A stretch of DNA of 64,000 bases, from contig JAPTHN010000001.1 in the NCBI GenBank assembly GCA_026936325.1, positions 74,022,380 through 74,086,379 on the forward strand. Reading direction: 5' to 3'. The notes beneath the pieces were generated by a model that worked only from the letters and a program-made list of their open reading frames with translations, did not search any database and was not told the DNA's origin. The DNA comes from Platynereis dumerilii. Taxonomy: Eukaryota; Annelida; Polychaeta; Phyllodocida; Nereididae. The first letter of the stretch is position 1; every line of letters starts with the position of its first letter. Below are positions 46,793 through 60,373 of this stretch, piece after piece. The translations under genes and the position numbers were made by a program.

Positions 46793-47160
46793 CCAGGATA
46801 GGAGCAGTGCAGGATAGGAGCAGTGCAGGATAGGAGCAGTGCAGGAATCAGCAGGATAGGATCAGTGCAGGATAGGAGTAGTGCAGAAAAGGAAGGGCAG
46901 AGGGAGTAGTGCAGGCTGCACTACTCCCTCTGCCCTTCCTTTTCTGCACTGTGCAGGATAGGAGAAGTGCACAAGGAGCAGTGCTCGAAAGGAGCAGTGC
47001 AAAGGGAGAAGTGCAGAATAGGACTAATGCAGAATAGGAGTTCAGGATATTGGCAGTGCAGAATAGGAGCAGTGCAGAATAGGAGTAGTGCAGGATAGGA
47101 GCAGTGCAGAGGGAGTAGCACAGAATAGGAGTAGTGCAGGATAGGAGTAATGCAGGATAG
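46793..47160 (+). repeat. 16-bp minisatellite AGGATAGGAGCAGTGC
   Basis: A degenerate tandem array with variants (GTAGTGC, ATGCAGAATAGG), interrupted by a palindrome at 46880-46950. Minus-strand frames rich in LLSCTAP are repeat artefacts. Confidence 0.8.
46880..46950. repeat. Perfect 71-bp palindrome
   Basis: Arms of 35 bp (46880-46914 and 46916-46950) are exact reverse complements around a single central G. Such a structure can extrude as a cruciform. It could arise by template switching within the surrounding array; it could also be an assembly artefact. Confidence 0.85.
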
Positions 47161-47163
47161 AAT

Positions 47164-47316
47164 CGGCTCAAGTTAAGTATCCAACTGTTAGTGACCTCCC
47201 TGGACTGAATAAGCCACAGGATTGGCTTATTCACAGTTGTTCACACCTTTTCAACCAATCCTGTGGCTTATTCAGTCCAGGGAGGTCACTAATAGTTGGA
47301 TACTTAACTTGAGCCG
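47164..47316. repeat. 153-bp inverted repeat with 62-bp arms
   Basis: Arms 47164-47225 and 47255-47316 match at 61 of 62 positions around a 29-nt spacer. It starts directly after the minisatellite array. The arm contains no recognisable transposon end. Confidence 0.85.
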
Positions 47317-47799
47317 GAAAACACGTCTTAATTACAACTTGCCTGGTATTCATTCCTATGCCAGATGCATGCTCTATAATCAAGTTATGGACATCTCTTG
47401 ACCCAAACATCTCCAAACAATATAGCCAAGACAGGGCCCAAAAGACATTCTGAAAATGCTCCAATTTCAAATTTCCCGCCAAAACTGTCCATTTTGTCAC
47501 TGTGACTCCATAAAATGAGATGTGTCACCGGGGTAAAAGAGGACGCTGTTTGCAGTGTTTTTAGTGAAATTCAAGATGAAGTCACTTTTAATAAAATGTG
47601 GATTCTGCAACCTGAAAATTGGCAATTATTACTGAGTGGTGAGTTGTCAATATTCTTTAACCACTGTATTGATAAGAATGACCAATTATCTGACTCACGG
47701 GACAATTACATGAGTGGATATTGATCTCAAATGCAATTAAATGGCCTGTGAAGTGGACGATTGCCTTGAATCAACATCCAATTGACCACGAAGTCGTAA

Positions 47800-48082
47800 G
47801 GGGCCGACCAGACGATAGTTGGGGGAGGGCTATGAATTTTACGCCCGGGACGAACTTTTTTTTTCGTTCGCGGCGCGTCGACGAACAATTTTTTCGCATG
47901 TGAACTCGCGACAAACCTTTTTATCGGAATTTTAACATTACGGTACCCTAGCTACAGGTGGAAACAAACTTTTTTTTTATTTCCATGTACTGAAAACCTT
48001 TTTTTTCATTGTCAAGTGGGAAGCAATCTTTTTTTTCTCTAAATATCCATAGCCCCCCCCCAAAGATCATCTGGTCGGCCCC
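47800..48082. mobile_element. PIF/Harbinger-type MITE (283 bp)
   Basis: Terminal inverted repeats GGGGCCGACCAGACGAT and, at the other end, GGGGCCGACCAGATGAT (16 of 17 matching) are flanked by the target duplication TAA (47797-47799 and 48083-48085). A TAA/TTA duplication and a G-rich terminus are the marks of PIF/Harbinger and related ISL2EU elements. The interior has T-rich runs and CG-rich parts and no coding capacity. Confidence 0.75.
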
Positions 48083-48639
48083 TAATTAGCATGGATAATT
48101 GCAATTTGTAATCAATCAAGTGACTGTGTGATAGTCATCATAGCAGCCGATGCTTCATTGCAATCTGAGTTAAAGATATTGCCATTGAAACACTCACAAA
48201 AGATTGACATGAACCAATAAATCCACATTTTCACTTTGCAAAATTGTCAAATCTCACAAGAACATCCATTTTGGAACACGGCGCTGGCAGCGCCATCCTT
48301 TATAGGCATGATGTGTACACACATCCATTAAAAATTATGGCTACTAAAATAGCATAACTAGGCCTACATATCAGCCCAAATCATGCAAATTGCGGCTTGG
48401 GCGATATAGGTGCAATTTCTGTTCATAAATAATGTAAGTTCAGGGTATAAGTTGGACCACCTCCTCCAGCATGTTTACACAGACTGTAAGACCAGTGCTA
48501 GTTCAGGGTACCTCTGTTCACAAAATTAAGTGGACAAGACATTCCTATTTCAATCCGTACATTATAAGCAAAATGGGAAGTTCATGACATTGCATATATA
48601 TTTGCTAATGATTTGACAGTATACAAAATTAATGTGACA

Positions 48640-49145
48640 GGGCCAACTCAGTGGAAGATAGCTACTTGAACTGGCTACCTGGCAGTTACCTGGCAGATAC
48701 TTGAAACTCTTTCCATTTCTGGCTGGTGACGGGGCCGGAATCCAACCCTCCGAAAAGCTGCAGAGCTTTGCCGGTGACGGGGCCAACTCAGTGGAAGATA
48801 GCTACTTTCCAATGGGAGGATTCATGACCCCTGTCCCCAGGGGTCCAGGGCTAGCCAGAAATGGGAAGAGATTCAAGTAGCTGCCAGGTAGCCAGTTCAA
48901 GTAGCTAACTTCCACTAAGTTGGCCCCGTCACCGGCCAAGCTATGCCGCTTTTCAGAGGGTTGCATTCCGGCCCCGTCACCAGCCAGAAATAGGAAGAGT
49001 TTCAAGTAGCTGCCAGGTAACTGCCAGGTAGCCAGTTCAAGTAGCTAACTTCCACTGAGTTGGCCCCGTCACCGGCCAAGCTCTGCAGCTTTTTGGAGGG
49101 TTGCATTCCGGCCCCTTCACCAGCCAGAAATGGTAGCCAACTTCC
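48640..49145. repeat. Complex inverted and direct repeat of a ~150-bp unit
   Basis: A unit running from AACTCAGTGGAAGATAGCTACT through GGCTGGTGACGGGGCC is in plus orientation at about 48646-48806 and in minus orientation twice, at about 48866-49010 and 48990-49135. Shorter units (GCCAGGTAGCCAG, CTGCCAGGTAA) are duplicated inside. The frames read on both strands (MAPSPAKLCSF) are the same unit seen twice. Confidence 0.75.
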
Positions 49146-49418
49146 TGGATCTTCCAGGGGCATGTATATATATTTACATGAATTGACTTTCGGAGGGCCG
49201 AGGGGGGAAGTTGTGACCTGTTTCCATATTCTTGCCCAAATTCAGGCACAAAATTTGGGCAGCAATCAGAGCGCAATTAAGATTTTGAAATATCTTAATA
49301 ATTGTCATCCACTTAAATATACAGGGGCAATCAACCAATTGGCAATTACCCCAGCATTCACAACAAAGTTTCAGGTAAATTTCCAGAAGAACTGTCTGTG
49401 AAAAAATGACAAAAATTC

Positions 49419-49517
49419 TGAACATTGGACCTTCTGAACAATGGACCTTCTGACCAATGGACCTTCTGAACATTGGACCTTCTGACCAATGGACCTTCTG
49501 AACATTGGACCTTCTGA
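49419..49517 (-). repeat. 16-bp minisatellite, reverse array
   Basis: About six repeats of GGACCTTCTGAACATT, the reverse complement of the array at 46112-46219. Confidence 0.8.
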
Positions 49518-49529
49518 ATATAGGGAAGT

Positions 49530-51375
49530 CACCGTTATCATAGCCAGTGACTGAGTACTATGAAAATGAAAAACTTTGAATTGCTGTGTCAACCAATCCC
49601 TATTTTTGCTCTGTGTGTTTTCATTAGCATCTATCTCTCATCCTGTTTAATGTTTATCCTAGATGTGCAGAAATATTTTAGATAAGTATTTTATGGAGAT
49701 ATCAAAGCTGTTCATGTCCATGTATCTATGCATTCACAACCTTGAAAGACAATCCCAGCTAATATTTCATAATTCTGAGAGAGATAACCTTGCAGAGGAT
49801 GATGTTCATATTAATTAGGAAGCCCATTTGGCATGTCTTAGGGGCTGATCGGTGTCTTGAGACATTGTGTTATCGATTATGGCTCCAGATCAATACTAAT
49901 TGGTTTATAAGACCATTTGATGTATTGCCATAACTCCATGATTGCTGTGGTAATGTAACACATTTCATGAAAGTTGTGTGGTTTATATCATGTTATGTTG
50001 GGTATGGTGTTATAGCTTGTTATGCCAAGGTTTACATTGGTCATGTTTACAACTGATTTGGTCTGCAAAACTCTTGTTTTACTGTTTTACTGAAGGGACA
50101 AATACTAAGAATGCCATGTTTATCCTATTTTATGCACTTCTGCCTTTTTTGCTACATGCTGGATTTTGTTATGTTAGATAGTGTATATGTAAGTGATATA
50201 TGGAGGATTTGTAAGTCACATGCACATTACTCATGATGACTTTACATATTGAGAGATTGGTTTTGACATTTTGGGTTGACCTATAGATATAATACCAGTA
50301 CCCCAAAGTTGGCCCATACCCACTCAACTGACAACAACCTGCTATAAATCTCATCACATGTTTTATATTAGAAATAGTGCAACATACTTTGAACATAGAA
50401 TTTCTTAACATCATGTAGTGTATATGCTATTTTCCCCAAGCAACACTAAATACCAACAACTGTTCAAGTTCTGTGGGTTGTGTCTACTTGGTATAGCCAA
50501 CTAGATATATAACAATTTGAAAATGTTGAGAAGTATTTTGCAGAAACAAGGTATATGTGTGGAGAATTAGTTGGGTGAAAGACGACTTCTGTGCTTAATT
50601 AACAGCCTTGGAGGTGCAGAGTATTATATAGGGCAGGAGTAACACCCCAAAGTAGTTAGGTGCAAAATACATGTGTGTTGCTAGTTGTGCTAGTCTTCTC
50701 ATAATATGTTGTGCACTGCAGTTTCTGCATGAAATATTGTGTGTATGAAATGCTAGTGTGGTGGCTGCTGTGTACCCATGGCATGGAAGGCAGGAAGGTA
50801 GATAGACCCTTGGTAGATAGACCTTACACATAGTGCAGCAGGTAGAGCCAAGCCACTCACACCCATGGTGTAGAATGCCCTTGTAACTTATGTAACCCTC
50901 AGGTCTGCACTGTGCATGGCACCAAGAAAGCTGAGTGGCTGCGTCTGACCTTGTGGTCAACTCTGCCTTGTAATGATATGCTTTTTCAACATGCTCCAAG
51001 AAAATTACTCCTAAACCATGTAATTTGCCTGCAAAATCGTGCAACAATCTTCCACCACTTGTGCTGCAAGTTGTGCTAGTTGCTTAACTTATTGTTTGGG
51101 GGTATAAAGTCAGCTGTGTAACAATCTAAACTTAGTTTTAGCCTACTTTGAGCAATGTTAGAATAGTACATTTTGAAGTACAAGTTGTAACCCTTGCTTG
51201 TTAGGTTACTGCTTGAAAGTTATATACATTTCAAGTCTGCTTTTGAAGTTCTCAACCTAACCCAGTTGAGATGATAATGTATCTCTCACTGTCTGATCAT
51301 CTGGTTGGTGTTTAGACAGTTAGCAAGTTGTCAATCACTGACGATTAGCCAGTTTCATTGACCAGTGGTCACTCT
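49530..51375. other. Host DNA without recognisable gene
   Basis: Nothing supported. The 150-aa minus-strand frame at 50595-51047 has many cysteines and histidines but no ordered motif and no splice context. Confidence 0.45.
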
Positions 51376-51442
51376 GGTCAGTGGCTAGAGTATTTGCTTG
51401 CTGGTGGTACCGCATACTGCGGTGGGGGGTTCAAACTCTGCA
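51376..51442 (+). mobile_element. Possible tRNA-like SINE head
   Basis: GTGGCTAGAGTATTTGC resembles an A box and GGGTTCAAACTC a B box, spaced as in a tRNA gene. The arms do not form a clean cloverleaf. Confidence 0.35.
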
Positions 51443-54311
51443 TAGTTCAGTTGCTTCTGTGTGATAAGCAAGGCCACAACAAGGCACTGTGTATGTATTC
51501 TCTGACATACAGCATTAGGGCTACTTTATGATGATGGCATGCTATATTTCATAACAGTTCATTGCAGTTCATAACAGTTGAGGTAACATCGTATGCACAT
51601 GGTTGGAAAACTAGCTCAAACTGAATCAGAACTTCAGAAGTTTAGACTGTCATCATTTTAGAGGCTGCACACAGGTCCAGTGAAGCAGATTGAAGGTCTA
51701 GGCCTAGATAAGCAGTTGTTATAAGCTTCAGCGTCATGCTCAGTGCATGTGAGAGTTCCATGAAGAATGAGTACTTGCCAGTTATAAACGCTGTCAAAAG
51801 TAAGACAGGCAGCAGAGGAGAGAGAGGAGGCTGCAGATGGGCACCCAGCCTGAGTCAAGAGTCCACTGTGAGGGGAGTGATGTAAAACTTACTGCATTTT
51901 GTAGTTGGATGGAATATAGGGTAAAATGTGAAGCATTGCAAGAGTCATACAAGCTTTGAAAGACACGCGAAATAGCTCGAAGGTCTACTATGTAGTACTC
52001 TTTTACTACAAATTAAGGAAGTTGTAAAGTTATGTTTATTAGAAAATAGAAATGGTAAACCATTTGCTGGAAAAAAGTGCAAAAAGCGTGCATTAATTCC
52101 ACTGTCAACCTTCCAAGTATCACTTGAATTCTAGCTGAAAATGTCCATCTTGATTTTTGAGAATGTTAGGAACTTTGAAATAACTTCAGTCTTTGCTCTT
52201 GAGTTGCAGACAGTCTTTGCTCTCGAGTTGCTTCTGCATCTCCTTCTCACAAATTATGGCAGATTTTGACAGTGTTCCTCACTGCTTGGGTGTGTTCACT
52301 TGGAAGTGCATCATGTCCTCCAGTGCAATTCTGAGCAGTAAACATAAATAGATTGATAATGAATTCCTAGAACTTTGAAGGTCTACTACATGGCCAACCA
52401 TGTCTTTATGCTGGTTTTGAAGTGGTTTTGAACTTCCCAACTTCAAAGCTGTGAATGTAATATGATATAACACCAAAAGTTAATGCCAAGTTGAATTTCT
52501 CAAAATATAATGATGATGAATGATAATGATGAGTTATGAGGTAGTTATGTTTTAATTTGCACAGTCAGTATATCATTTTATCATCGTTTTTAATGTTGAT
52601 TTTTTTTCTGGCTATCCATGTTCTGTCAAGTCAGCTCTGACTATAAACCTAAGACAGTCAACCTCTCAGATGTCACAAATGACAAGGTGTCATGGGTGAG
52701 TCGTATTGCAGAATCTTAGGTTTTAAAGGGCACGAGTTTGTTACATTTGACTTTATCCTGTATCAGATTTTATCCAAAGGTTAGAATATTCCTGTTTCAG
52801 TTTTGCTCAGAAATAGTATCATGGCTCTCTGGTATTTGATATGCCTAGTCAGTGGTTGTGATATCTGTGGAAAGGTTAAAGTGTTCCTGAGACTTCCTGG
52901 ACTGTCACGAAGTTGAGATATATGTTCCTGGTGCAACATTTTGTCCTGTTCTGTCGTCCTGTTTTATCTGATACCAGTCTTTGGTGGTTAGATGACAGTC
53001 ATTTGAGCCATATCTAATGTAATATCTTTGTCTTCTAAAATTGTTTTTGCCCGAGTTTAAAAAATAATTTTGCATTTGAATTCCAACTGATACTCACATA
53101 CTTTTAAGCATTATGACATTTAGTGTTGGTATAAACAAGGAACAACATCAACAGATGCCCTTGGAACTTGATTTGGTGCTTGGAATACATTGTATTCTGG
53201 AGCTGTCTCAACTGCTGCTCAGATTTGACTTGAATCTGCTGGCTGGTTCTCCTTGTTGAATGATTTTGAATCTTTAGTCTGGATATGCAGCCTAAATATG
53301 CAGTCTGAATCTTCTGCATCTTTTGCCTGTTGAATCTTTTGCCTGTTGAATCATCTTGCCAGCTGAATCTTCTTGCCAGCCGAATCTTCTGCCTGATCTT
53401 CTGAGTAGATCTGCCTGATGCTATGGGCTCATGAAGACTAATCTTTGCAGTGAGTGGGTCTGGCATCTCCCTCTAGCCTCTCTGGCCCTTGCACCTGTAT
53501 GTTCAACACATGCACGTGGCTAAGCCCCTTCAAACAGCCAAATTGAAGCCTAGTCCGCCATGTTCTCCAGCCATCTTTGCAGGCAGATGTTTTCATTCTG
53601 CTCCAAAGTGACTAAGTGAGAACGTGCTGCCACGACAGCCTTCTTTTAACATTGTTTAATGTTGTTGATAGGTTATAACTTCTCTGAAGGTCCTCCTGTA
53701 GTTGTGGAGGCATAGCATCATTTGCATGCATTGCATAGCTGTTTATAGCGTGATTACAATTGCATTGTGGCTCATCATGAAAGGTAATTGTGTGATGTGT
53801 GGATGTCTCTCAGTTGTTTGAGAAGGTCTTATGCACAATGATAATAAATTTAGTTTTTTTTCTTTGGGTCATGCATGTATACTGCACTGTACCTTAGACA
53901 CAATCAAAATTGAACTCCCTGTAGGCTGTTGTTCAACACCTGCCTTTAGTCAGGAAATTGCTGCATTGCATAGGATGTGGTGTGATAACTTGGCTTGAAT
54001 TATTGATGACATTCTGGTCACAGGCCCACGTTGTCAGCATTTTCCAAGAGCACAGCATATTTGGTCAAAGGAATTGGCAAATGGTTATATGTGCCTTTCG
54101 GCATACACATTAGCCCAAATACACACGAGTCTCGGCTCATCTTCCTGGTTTGGTTTTCTGCACTGAATCTGCAGTCATTTCTTCTACTCCGTAATGTTTT
54201 TAGGGTTTTACGTTGAGAATTTTTTCGAACTCTGCCAAAATGGGATGACGATAAACAAGTTACACAGCAAATCGTAGCGGTTTCAGGGCGCGTACATCTC
54301 CCTGTTGTGTA
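51443..54311. other. Host DNA; short minisatellite only
   Basis: No gene is supported. A duplicated CAGTCTTTGCTCTTGAGTTGC-like 21-27-mer lies near 52190-52230. Imperfect 15-18-bp repeats (CTTTTGCCTGTTGAAT) at 53300-53400 explain the basic minus-strand frame at 53104-53466. Confidence 0.5.
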
Positions 54312-54401
54312 GTGCCTGAAACAGGATTCGAATCTGGTCCCTGATGTTCTCAAAGAGCCACACTGGTTTCAAGCACAGGTGCTCTTACCATTAGGCCACA
54401 T
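54312..54401 (-). mobile_element. tRNA-derived SINE head
   Basis: On the minus strand GTGGCCTAATGGTAAGAGC is a good A box and AGATTCGAATC a good B box, with partial pairing between GTGGCCT and AGGCAC at the ends. The central region is too long and does not give an ordinary anticodon arm, so I call a SINE head or tRNA pseudogene, not a tRNA. Confidence 0.5.
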
Positions 54402-57400
54402 GAGGAATGAACAGGGAAAGGACAACAAGATATTTCTTGCAAGATTTCCAACAATTTGCGTGCTAAGGTATCTTGTATGAAGAGATTCCAATGAAAACTG
54501 AAGTGCATTGGAAATCACCATGATAACTTTAAGGTGTGAAAAGCTTGGCGTTAAGCGACAGTTTTGCATGTTAACGCCTGATGTATTGAACAAACAGACA
54601 TAAACAATTCTGTGGTATATATTTTTTTGCAATAATTACAACGTATATATATAGTTTCAGAAGTGTTTCAGGTGTAAGCCTGTTGGACACATCCTTTTCA
54701 GGGTCTAACATGAATTTTTGTCGGTTAGATCCCTCCTCCCAGGTGGATCTCAAAATCGATATCTTGTTGTTGAATCTCAAAATCGGTGCCTAACTACTGT
54801 ACATGCTTTGGTATAGCTATGTATGATTTACCCATGCACACACTTTCTGAATGCTTGTGAATGCTTGCCATGTCTGTTGCACTAAAAGCCCAGCTAAAAC
54901 TCCATTATACTTATTTATAGACTGATAAAAAGCTTCCATGTTGTTGTGACAATTCTCGTGAGTTCATGGACGAGGTTTTGTTTGGAAGTTTTTCTCGTGT
55001 CTCGCGTTATTCTCGCCTCTCTCGTTACTGGCATCTTGTGTATGTAGTTTCATATACAACCTGCCTCATGCTCCCCCTCTCTCTTTGTATACAGGTCATA
55101 TTTCTGCAAGTCTAGCCTCTGCTAACTAGGAGAGTTGCTGAGGAAAATATCCATCCCAAAATATATAGTTTTCAGCCTTTCTGCATGGTTTATTGTGTCT
55201 GAAATGCAGCCAAACTGGCAGCAATCATAAACTGAACACAGTGAACTGTGATCTTTTCAGCTCTTTCCAGTTTTGTTTTTCCACACACCTTGAGAATAAA
55301 TAGAGAAATAGTGAAAGTTAACTCTTTTGGAATGTTTGTGGAAGTTTTTCTAAACTTTGTTAACTCATATTACTCATAAGCACAACCAGACAATCCGAGA
55401 AAATGATATGGAAGATGAAGCCAACATTTTCTCAACAGGGCATACAATATTGTATTGGTTTGCAGTAATTCAGTAACATGATGTATATAAATTATCCCAT
55501 ATGGCATTTGATTTAAAATCAAATCACAAATGCCATTGCTGCAGTTGATTGCAAGAATTAGTATTGGTCTGTTAATTCCTATTGTCACTCTAACATGATT
55601 TTGGGCCTAATCAAGGACGGATTACCAGCAGTCTTTGGCCTAATCAATTACTACCACTTACTACTATAAGAAAATCATTCTGGTGCTTGCAGATGAATGA
55701 CACAGTATCTTATAAATTGAGATGTGGCATCATCAATGCCAGATCATAGAACTGAAACAGTGGCCAGATAATCTGTTGCATTTCTTTACAGCACAATGCT
55801 GCTGTGAGAAAATAGTCCACAGACATAATGTCAGTGAGTGGTGTAGGGCTGTTGATCCACTGCTTAGGTATTTATCCGTGCTGACATAATTCCATGTAAT
55901 TCCTCCTTTCTGTTGACATTTCTTTTGATTTGCTGACACCTTCTTTCTCTGGCTGGGGCTGGCTGCCATTTTCACATGCTTGGCCCCTTCTTCACTATGC
56001 CTCCATGCCCTTCCTTGTTTTGTTCTCTATCTGCTGGTATGTGGCCCACTAGCTGCTGGCAAAAGCTATCTGTCATAGTTCTTACGATATCAGAGCTGCA
56101 ACCCTCCCCCTCCTGCCCCCAGGGGTAGTCTGGTTGTATAGTGAGGTCTTATAGCTGGTCCTGTTTGGTGTATTGTGTGTACAAGTGTCACACACTATGT
56201 ATCTATTAGCCACAAGTTGTCTATTGATCTGAATTACATGAAGACTCAAGCTTTTTCCTGTAATTGGTTTCTTCACGTCTGAAATTAAATTGTGTTGTTA
56301 AAATACATTTTGAAACAACCTAAAGACATTCGAATTGTCTTCTTGTTGGTTGTTCATGATCATTCCCTCATCATGCAATTGTGTCAGAGAGACTTTTGAC
56401 AGAATATTGTTGCAACAGATATCTATCTTAATTATTAAAGTATTGAAGTTGCCTGCAGCTACAGTAATACCAGATTTTCATAAAATGCAAAGTACTGCAA
56501 TTTGTTGCAATCTTGTGTACACAATAAGACACTCAACACAGCTAGATTGAACTAGTGGGACATTGTTGTCAATGTTCATGGCTCTTCGTGGCTACACCCA
56601 AAGGGCTTAACCAATTGCCTGCCATCCCAGCTTAAGGAAAGTAGTTTTTGGAAGGTTGCTTTTGTGAGACAAAATATTAGAGGCTATAGAGGCATGGTTG
56701 GTTGCCAAGCCTTTTCAATTAGCTGTGTCCCTCCTGGCTATCATAACACACTTTTGAACTGCTGTATCATTTAGAGTGAGCACTGGAGCATGCCCAGAGT
56801 TTTCAAATGTTTTAATTGAATTTTCACGATACAAACCGACACTGATTCTCCCCTTTCACTGCCTGTCCATTTTAGTAACCCTACGCCTTAGTCTGCCAAT
56901 CCCCTGCCAATCATGGAGTTTATTGGCCAAACAAAATGTTTTTGCTGTTTTTGTTCAGGCAGCCAACTTCAAATTACATCTCTATTATTGTCTAACACCT
57001 GTGGGCATATATGTATTTGGTTTGTGTACTGCAACACCAGCTTTTATGCTATGTACTTTTTTCACTTCTGAAAAGATTTGATACAGTGTTCAAACATATG
57101 TGCTTTAAAGCAAACTCATCCCCCCACGGCCCCTTGCAGAAATTCAGAAGTCACAAAGGGTAACCAAGGAACCTAAAATATTCAGTACAAACATAATCAT
57201 ATGATAATTAACTTCTACAATTATCTTGATGTTTTTCTAAATATAATAATTGAAATTCGCAACTTATTTTATAGTTTATTAACAGCAGCAATAAAGAGAA
57301 AACTGGGAAAAAGTAGTTTTCAATTTGCCCACCTAAAAATCCTACAGATAATTATGAGTGTTTTAACTCTGAACATTGTTGAAACAGAATTCAATTAATA

Positions 57401-60373
57401 TTTCAATTTCCATAACCCAAAGAGAAAAAAGGGACTACAATGCAAGAAATACTACAGGTATTTCAGCCATTAGTACTGCCTTGCACCTATGTATATTCAA
57501 ACGATTTTTTTATTGCTGTTATTATGAACATTTTGGGTGCTTTATGTTCTCATGGGAATAGCTAAAGAAATTGACATTTTTATGTTGCACATTTTACTTG
57601 GAGCATAACTGTTTCTACCACCTAATTATTCCTGAAGCAAATTACGATTCTGGAATGTTAGAGTCGTTTGAATTTTATAGCATGAAGTGTGAAAAGCAAT
57701 TCTTCAGCCTTAAGATCATATTAATTTAGTAGTGCTGAAATTCATGTTATTGCATTTTTAGTTATGAGACAAATAGTAACTCTTAATATAGAGATTATTT
57801 AAGTGTTTTCTTCCAGAATACTTTTTTGTAACGTTCTAGAACAGACGATGTCATACAGAATGTCTTCAAACTGTTAGTGTTACAGTGGTGGCAGTGGTTG
57901 GTGTTTTGCTGAGCAAGTCATTCTTAAAGTGTTGCCAAGTGTTTTAAAGTGACAATTGAATTCTAGAATACGTCCCTAAACTATTTAAGTGGCTCTAATC
58001 AGAGAAACAAAGAGCCGGTGACCCCAGGGAATGGTACACTTCTCACAATGTTTTCTCCAACTTTTTCTTAGTACTTACATAGTTTTTAAAGACTTAAGAA
58101 TGTCAAGTCTCTTTCATGTTTTTTCCATGTTTTTGTTGGGCTTTTGTTGCACACCTTGGGGTTGAACTTGATACTGCGTAACGAAAGGCCATGAGACAGA
58201 CCTATTCATCAAAATCTCCACAACCTATGACTTCATTTCCAACTTTCAAATCTGTCACTTTACAGCTTTTAATTCTTGTTCTGTCACTGACTCACTGGCC
58301 TACTGCTGGTGCTTTTTCATGTCTGTTCTGAGTGTTCTCTTCCTCTGATTTCTATTCTTGAGAGAAAATAGATATTGTTGCAAAGAAGTATTGCCTCTAT
58401 TCTGTTTATTTGGGATACTTCCCATTTTATAGACTTTTTCACCATTTCTCCTCTGCTTTCTTTTATCTACTTTTTCCTCTCTCTGCCTTCTTAGTGTTGA
58501 GATTAAGCCTTCCTCAACATTTCTATTGTCATGTTCGATTCACACAAACAATCCTGTGGAGTGGAGATAGTTTTTTATGCTTCTTTCTCCAGTTTATGGC
58601 CTGACAACTTTATTACTAGTCCTCTGTCAATTGAAACAGGCAAGCATTGTCCCCCAACACTGCTCAAAGTATCAGGAGGAGTAGAGTGTCTCTCAACTGC
58701 TCTGTACATTGACATTTTCAAGGTGCACCCTGTTGTATTGTACTGTTATTAGACAGCACAGTCGAGCAAAGAAATTAAAAGAAGAATTCTCAAATTGAAA
58801 ACAAAACTCCTTCCTATTCAATAGACAAATTTGTTAACAAAACAAAGCTTCTAGTGCTTGTATTGACATCATTTTAAAGCCATTTTGAAGTATACTTAAC
58901 TGAAATAGCAACATATAATAATTCCTCCTCAGTTTTGATGAGGGCAGGATGTGTAAATGAGGCTCAAAAATGATCTCTTAAAAGTTATATTGCAAGTGTA
59001 GTATTTCAAACGGTTTTGACTGGAACTTCCTGTCATGATAAGATTTTAAAGTGGAAAAAAGTTGTGCAGTTGCTTCCATAGCCTGATTATTCCTAATATA
59101 AAGTGCATGCAGTGCCATGTTATAATTATAAGTAAATGTCATTTTACAGTGGCAAAGATGGAATTACCTGTAGATTGATGTGGATTTGGCAGTGTAAATT
59201 GTATGTGAATCAACGAAATGTTATTTCTGCGTCAGCTGATTCAGCATCTCTTCAGAAGTTCAGATGAAATTTCGCCTGTAAGCAGTTATTAGTCCCATAA
59301 CAGTTTGGATGGCAAGTGGGGCCCGGTCGCCGTGTCATGATATTATCTTTTTGTTACTCGGATAAAACCGAGTGCATTTCTGGCAATTTTTGACCATAAT
59401 CTTTGCTGATTTTTTTCTGCCTTTTCCATAACTTTTGGAGAGGGGGTTTCTCCTTCTCGTCCTCCTACGCACGTGAATACCCCTCTCTCACTTCAAAGTA
59501 CTTGATTGTATTGTACCAAAATAACCATGGCCTGTCTGTCAAAATACATGACCATGTAAACATAAGTCTGGGTGTATCTGTGGCATATCTTGGCATGGGA
59601 TTGTTTGGTGTAGTGTAATATTGCATGAACTACAAGACCCCTGTCTTCTCATATTAAGATGTAAATAAACATTGACAGTATATATTTACACCCAAGAGAT
59701 CTCTTGCATCAAACAATATGGTCTGCATTAATCCCTAACAGGCTGCAGCTTCAGCTTGCTTCATGATGTATATTGTTCCAGCCCTTGGTTACATGGTGTA
59801 TCCTGTGTGACAATGCATTGTATCAAGTTGATGTACAAGTGCACGTACTATACATGTGTGGTATATTATAGTGTTGTATAATTGATACATTACACAATGT
59901 ATATTTACAATGTATATATTTAAGATAAGGAAATGCATTTTGTTTCTTAAAACATCAGATGAACAACAAAATATAAAAACTCATAACATAACAGGGATGC
60001 ATTCGACCTTTTACCTGAAATTTTCTAAATTTGACAATTAAGATATACAGACCTTTTTCTTTCTTTTTTTTGTCACCCGCAACACAGATGACCTGTTTTT
60101 GCACATCTATCGTAATTAAGACAGAGGCATTTTCATGACTTAAACTTCAAGCCACACCTGTGAAACGGTACTCGATGCAGTATCAAATCATGGAACGTGT
60201 AAATTGGTAATACAGGCAATATTAACCAAAAACAATTCTCTCTACAAGTTTAATGGTCAGATTGATATTGGATTTGAAGTAAAGACAAGGTATTGCAGTT
60301 ACAAGATCCGTTGCAGCTTTCCAACAACTGTATACGTATTCATTTGTTATCTTGGCAAATCCGTCTTCTAGCA
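54402..60373. other. Long host stretch without recognisable gene
   Basis: I scanned both strands and found only short frames (60-101 aa) without domains, signal peptides with follow-through, or paired splice signals. It could be intron or intergenic DNA of a gene extending beyond the window. Confidence 0.45.

Noticed and set aside
46848-47234. 128-aa minus-strand frame rich in LLSCTAP
   Set aside because: It is produced by the AGGATAGGAGCAGTGC minisatellite and the 71-bp palindrome.
50595-51047. 150-aa minus-strand frame with many Cys and His residues
   Set aside because: Spacing fits no zinc-finger or secreted-protein pattern I know, and no start context or splice signals support it.
54312-54401. 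Functional tRNA gene
   Set aside because: A and B boxes are present, but the centre is too long and gives no proper anticodon arm; the same holds for 43270-43340 and 51376-51442.
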